From the NCBI GenBank assembly GCA_028713955.1, contig JAQTNJ010000013.1, forward strand, positions 1 to 34,537: a stretch of DNA of 34,537 nt. Direction: 5' to 3'. A program made the position numbers and the translations under genes. The DNA comes from Syntrophorhabdaceae bacterium (lineage in GTDB: Bacteria > Desulfobacterota > Syntrophorhabdia > Syntrophorhabdales > Syntrophorhabdaceae). This document shows positions 31,118-34,537 of this stretch, one piece after another; the stretch's first letter is position 1, and every line of letters starts with the position of its first letter. The notes under the pieces are model-generated. The model was not told the origin of the DNA, did no database searches, and worked only from the letters and a program-made list of their open reading frames with translations.

Positions 31118-33400
31118 TTATGCCCCTTTCTTCTTTTCCTTGAGCGCCTTCAAAATCTTTTCCGGCGTTATGGGCAGATCCTTGATCCGCACGCCCACTG
31201 CATCGTAAATGGCATTGGCAATTGCCGGCGCAGTCGGGACAAGACCCGGTTCACCGATACCCTTCGCGCCAAAGGGTCCGTCCTGCTCATCGGACTCGAC
31301 GATGACCGCTTGTACCGGCGGTACATCCTTTACCGTAGGTACCTTGTAATCAAGGAAATTGCCGTTCTTCAGGTATCCCTTTTCGTAGATCATCTTCTCA
31401 CCCAGGGCGTAGCCGAGACCCATGAGACCACCCCCGTAGATCTGTCCCTCGAGCAACATGGGGTTGATCGCCTTCCCCACATCGTGGGCCGCAATGTAGT
31501 TGAGTATCTTCACCTGGCCCGTCTCTTTATCGACCTCGACCTCAACGCCATGGGCGCCGTACGCGTAAGCAACAGAGAGGTTCCCCTTGAATTCCTTGTC
31601 AAAGTTCTCATTGGCAGGGTCATAAAAATATTCTGCCATGAGCATATTACCGCCTAAGGTATAATGTACTTTTCGGAGCACCTTTCCGAGAGGGGCATTC
31701 TTCTCGTTGTTCTTTGTGGAAAAGACAACACCGTTTTTAATATCCAACGATGCAGGGTCTTCCTCAAGGAGTTTTGCTGCGACCTCCAGTATCTGTGCCT
31801 TTATCTTCTTTGCCGCACCAAGCGCTGCATTGCCTGCTACGAAGGTTGTTCTGCTCGCATGAACTCCTACATCCCACGGGCATATGTCAGTATCATTATT
31901 GATAACGTTCACGTCATCAATGGGGATGCCGAGCACCTCTGCTACGATCTGTGCAATAATCGTCTCCGAGCCCTGGCCGATATCACTGGCGCCGGTAAAG
32001 ACATCGACCTTTCCGAAATCATCCATCTTGATGATGGTGCCACACCCGTCGGACTTATAGACGCGGGCCCCGCCGCCAACGTGGATGAGCGATGCCATAC
32101 CGACTCCCCTGTTACCCCCTTTTCCTTTCTTGCCTTTCCAGTCAAGCCTTTTTACCACCTCATCGATACACTCTTTCATGCCGCAGGATGTAATCTTGAA
32201 GCGCTGCGGGGTAAGCTCGCCAGGCTCGTTGGCGTTTTTTAACCTCAGTTCATAGGGATCGATCCCTGCCTTTTCAGCAAGCTGGTCGAGGGATGATTCG
32301 ATGGCAAAGGTCGCCTGCGGGTTTCCGTAGCCGCGCATGGCCTGACTGTATGTGTTGTTCGTGTATACGCACTTTGCGATATATTTGACGTTTGGCACCT
32401 TGTAAAGCGACGAGATGGGGAGCATCATGACCGAGGGGGTTGTTGCTCCCCACGATGTATATGCGCCGTTATCAAGTACCATCTCTATCTCCCTGAATGT
32501 GAGCCGTCCTTCCTTGTCACAGCCATGGGAGATCTTCGTGATCGTGCATTGACGGGGTGATGTGGCAAAGAACTCTTCTTCCCGGGAAAAGACTATCTTT
32601 ATGGGTTTTCTCGTTTTTATCGCCAGGAGAATAGCGATATATTCATAGGCATAGGTGTCGAGTTTGCTCCCGAATCCGCCACCAATAACAGACTGGACAA
32701 CTCGAACGCGCTTGTTCTTGAATCCGAAGGCATTGAGCGCATCGATATAATCGTTCTGTGCGAGTGATGGGATCTGGGTGTTGCTGTACATGGTGAGGTT
32801 GTTGTTCGTATCCAGCTGGGCAATACATCCGCTTGTGCCGAGGCAGCAGTGTGTTACCCACTGGGTGCTGAAGGTATCCTCCACGATAAAGGCCGATTCC
32901 TTTTTGGCAGCTTCAACATCGCCGCAGGTGAGTTTCCAGGGCATCTTGAGGACATTTGATTTCGCCTCTTCGTGGACAAGCTGCGCCCCTTCCTTCATCG
33001 CCTCCAGCGGGTCGAATATTCCCGGCAGTTCCTCGTACTCGACATCGATGAGGGAGAGGGCCTCTTCGGCGATCTCCAGGCTCGTTGCCGCAACGGCCGC
33101 GATCTCGTCACGGATCGACAGGACCTTCCCTGTTTTAAGCGGTGGGTTATCCTTCATGACGCCGATCCTGAAGGTAGCAGGCATATCAGAAGCGGTGACA
33201 ACTGCCCTTACGCCGGGGAGCTTTTCCGCTTTTGATGTATCGAGTTTGAGTATCCGGGCATGGGGGTATTTACTGTAGAGAATCTTTCCATGGAGCATAT
33301 TGGGGATCTTAAGGTCCTGGATATATATGGCGCTGCCCATTGCCTTGGGGGGCGCATCGCGTTTCGGGATCTTCTGTCCGACTGTTGTGAGATTGTTCAT
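31118..33400 (-). CDS. molybdenum-hydroxylase large (Mo) subunit, xanthine dehydrogenase family
   Basis: This 760-residue subunit binds the molybdopterin cofactor. ATG 33400 is chosen because GGAGGTG lies just upstream and it follows the 2Fe-2S gene stop by two bases; an earlier in-frame start at 33460 would overlap that gene. Landmarks are GGGFGSK at 240-246, the RGYGNPQ element and the C-terminal GIGEPG with the catalytic-type Glu717. The CO-dehydrogenase AYRCSFR loop is not seen. The protein probably hydroxylates an aromatic heterocycle, aldehyde or purine-like substrate. Substrate identity cannot be read from these motifs. Confidence 0.92.
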   Translation of the reverse strand: MNNLTTVGQKIPKRDAPPKAMGSAIYIQDLKIPNMLHGKILYSKYPHARILKLDTSKAEKLPGVRAVVTASDMPATFRIGVMKDNPPLKTGKVLSIRDEIAAVAATSLEIAEEALSLIDVEYEELPGIFDPLEAMKEGAQLVHEEAKSNVLKMPWKLTCGDVEAAKKESAFIVEDTFSTQWVTHCCLGTSGCIAQLDTNNNLTMYSNTQIPSLAQNDYIDALNAFGFKNKRVRVVQSVIGGGFGSKLDTYAYEYIAILLAIKTRKPIKIVFSREEEFFATSPRQCTITKISHGCDKEGRLTFREIEMVLDNGAYTSWGATTPSVMMLPISSLYKVPNVKYIAKCVYTNNTYSQAMRGYGNPQATFAIESSLDQLAEKAGIDPYELRLKNANEPGELTPQRFKITSCGMKECIDEVVKRLDWKGKKGKGGNRGVGMASLIHVGGGARVYKSDGCGTIIKMDDFGKVDVFTGASDIGQGSETIIAQIVAEVLGIPIDDVNVINNDTDICPWDVGVHASRTTFVAGNAALGAAKKIKAQILEVAAKLLEEDPASLDIKNGVVFSTKNNEKNAPLGKVLRKVHYTLGGNMLMAEYFYDPANENFDKEFKGNLSVAYAYGAHGVEVEVDKETGQVKILNYIAAHDVGKAINPMLLEGQIYGGGLMGLGYALGEKMIYEKGYLKNGNFLDYKVPTVKDVPPVQAVIVESDEQDGPFGAKGIGEPGLVPTAPAIANAIYDAVGVRIKDLPITPEKILKALKEKKKGA

Positions 33401-33402
33401 GT

Positions 33403-33870
33403 TCACCTCCCGCCTGCAACTGATTTTATGGCATCCATTATCTTGACGTACCCTGTGCATCTGCAGAGATTGCCTTCAATGGCCTCTTTGATCTCATCCT
33501 CTGTCGGTTTCTCCTTTGTATCGAGGAGGGCCTTGGCAGACATGATCATGCCCGGTGTGCAGAACCCGCACTGGACCGCACCCTCATTGACGAATGCCGT
33601 CTGGAGGGGGTGCATTGAGCCGTCCCTGGAGGCAATGCCTTCTATGGTTGTAACGCTCTTACCCTCAACTTCCATGACAGGGAATAGGCAGGAATTCACC
33701 GCCTGACCATCGATAATCACCGTACAGGCGCCGCATTCACCATATCCGCAGCCTTCTTTTGTGCCTGTCATTTCAAGGACCTCTCTGAGCAGATAGAGGA
33801 GTGTCCACTGGGGATCAACCTCTATGGTCACCTGTTCGTTGTTCAGTGTAAATGCTATCTCTTTTTTCAT
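33403..33870 (-). CDS. molybdenum-hydroxylase small (2Fe-2S) subunit
   Basis: This 155-residue protein starts at ATG 33870 (33873 also possible), with GGGAGG just upstream. The plant-type 2Fe-2S cluster ligands are Cys41, Cys46, Cys49 and Cys61 (CGYGECGAC). The second, helical cluster is held by Cys101, Cys104, Cys136 and Cys138 (CGFC, then CRC). Length and order are those of CoxS/HcrC-type subunits. Seven bases separate the FAD subunit stop at 33881 from ATG 33873 (ten from ATG 33870), and the Mo subunit follows after two bases, so the three are made together. It passes electrons from Mo to FAD. Confidence 0.95.
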   Translation of the reverse strand: MKKEIAFTLNNEQVTIEVDPQWTLLYLLREVLEMTGTKEGCGYGECGACTVIIDGQAVNSCLFPVMEVEGKSVTTIEGIASRDGSMHPLQTAFVNEGAVQCGFCTPGMIMSAKALLDTKEKPTEDEIKEAIEGNLCRCTGYVKIMDAIKSVAGGR

Positions 33871-33880
33871 CATGGCCTCC

Positions 33881-34537
33881 CTACCAGAGTCTCTCGGGAT
33901 AAATAGCCTCATCGGGCCGTATTATCCTGTCGATCGATTTTATCAGCGCCCTTTTTACAAGAACCTTTATCATCTCGCTCCTGTACCATGCCTCTCCGCG
34001 TATGCTGTCTCTTGGCTGGGCCTCTCCGGCCGCGATGTTCCCTATCTCTTCAAAAAGCTCGGGCGAGACGATCTGTCCCTTCAACGCTGCTTCCGCCTTT
34101 TTTGCCCGTATAGGCCGCGGCGCGACGACACCCATGGCAATCCTCGCGTCTTCGCATTTCAGCCCCTCATCTTTGAGTCTGGACAGTATGTTTGAGATGC
34201 TGTCGACGGTACAGAACATATCTCTGCAGCGCACCTCGCTTCCGCTCTTGACGGAAATCGTTATCCTGGCTGCCACGCCGAGGATGGGAAGATCCATGGC
34301 CTGTCTGCGGGTATGTTTGATATAGGCGGACCCGGTGTTTTCATCAAATCCGGGCATAACAAATTCTTTCACGATCTCGCCTTTCGAAAGGGCCGTCCTG
34401 CCGGGTCCAAGAAAGAAATCATCAAGATCCAGCTCCCGTGAGCCCTTTGGTCCTACGATGATTGCCCTCGCATCAAGGACAAGAAGTGGACAGGCGGTAT
34501 CAGCGGAAGGGGCTGCATTGCAGATATTCCCCCCGAT
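33881..34537 (-). CDS. molybdenum-hydroxylase medium (FAD) subunit, 5' truncated by window
   Basis: The frame is open to the window edge and 218 residues remain of an expected 280-300. The visible part begins with IGGNICNAAPSADT, the family FAD-binding element, runs through LDLDDFFLGPGRT and ends with the CO-dehydrogenase-flavoprotein C-terminal domain (RIAMGVVAPRPIRAKKAE). The extra 4Fe-4S insert that 4-hydroxybenzoyl-CoA reductases carry right after this GGN element is absent. It heads the operon order FAD, 2Fe-2S, Mo. The start and any promoter lie outside the window. Confidence 0.9.
   Translation of the reverse strand: MGGNICNAAPSADTACPLLVLDARAIIVGPKGSRELDLDDFFLGPGRTALSKGEIVKEFVMPGFDENTGSAYIKHTRRQAMDLPILGVAARITISVKSGSEVRCRDMFCTVDSISNILSRLKDEGLKCEDARIAMGVVAPRPIRAKKAEAALKGQIVSPELFEEIGNIAAGEAQPRDSIRGEAWYRSEMIKVLVKRALIKSIDRIIRPDEAIYPERLW

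Noticed and set aside
31118-34537. CO dehydrogenase or 4-hydroxybenzoyl-CoA reductase for the Mo enzyme
   Set aside because: The diagnostic CO-dehydrogenase loop and the HcrB iron-sulfur insert are both absent.

Overview
The window reads as chromosomal DNA of a Gram-negative, probably anaerobic or microaerobic bacterium. Lipoproteins, an outer-membrane-type DUF1302 protein, an RND exporter and periplasmic Spy/CpxP-like proteins show the double membrane. An FAD/4Fe-4S/CCG hydroxyacid dehydrogenase, a molybdenum hydroxylase and the mix of two-component systems suggest Desulfobacterota (for example Syntrophorhabdales or Syntrophales); that assignment is inference. I saw no rRNA, tRNA, insertion sequence or CRISPR array.

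Layout: (1) 1-4179, plus strand: a ZraPSR-like envelope-stress module with two Spy/CpxP-like proteins around a glycine-zipper lipoprotein, then a membrane histidine kinase and an NtrC-type regulator. (2) 13479-4191, minus strand: a compact operon for a complete 2-oxoacid dehydrogenase complex (E1 alpha, E1 beta, a GcvH-type lipoyl protein, E2, E3), both lipoate-making enzymes (LipB, LipA), and a fused FAD/Fe-S D-lactate or 2-hydroxyacid dehydrogenase. Together these could take a 2-hydroxyacid to acyl-CoA. (3) 15041-13923: a LuxR-type regulator with a near-consensus promoter, just upstream of that operon. (4) 20058-15372, minus strand: MFS carrier, Asp/Glu/hydantoin-racemase-like protein, CocE/NonD hydrolase and a PPC/DUF296 protein, which look like an uptake and catabolic set. 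(5) 27978-20324, minus strand: a YCF48-like protein, an RND/MMPL exporter, DUF1302, DUF1329 and a KAS III-like condensing enzyme, which look like an envelope export system for a hydrophobic product.

(6) 28464-31002, plus strand: a small Adhesin_E-like secreted protein, a soluble histidine kinase, a receiver-only response regulator and a SAM methyltransferase. A strong bidirectional hairpin terminator at 31036-31061 closes this block. (7) 34537-31118, minus strand: a three-subunit molybdenum hydroxylase (FAD, 2Fe-2S and Mo subunits), cut off by the window edge in its FAD subunit.

The best candidates for new biology are the KAS III-coupled RND/DUF1302/DUF1329/YCF48 system, the GcvH protein placed inside a dehydrogenase/lipoylation operon, a hairpin that buries the ribosome binding site of the hydroxyacid dehydrogenase, and a TGA-interrupted small membrane ORF at the head of the dehydrogenase operon.
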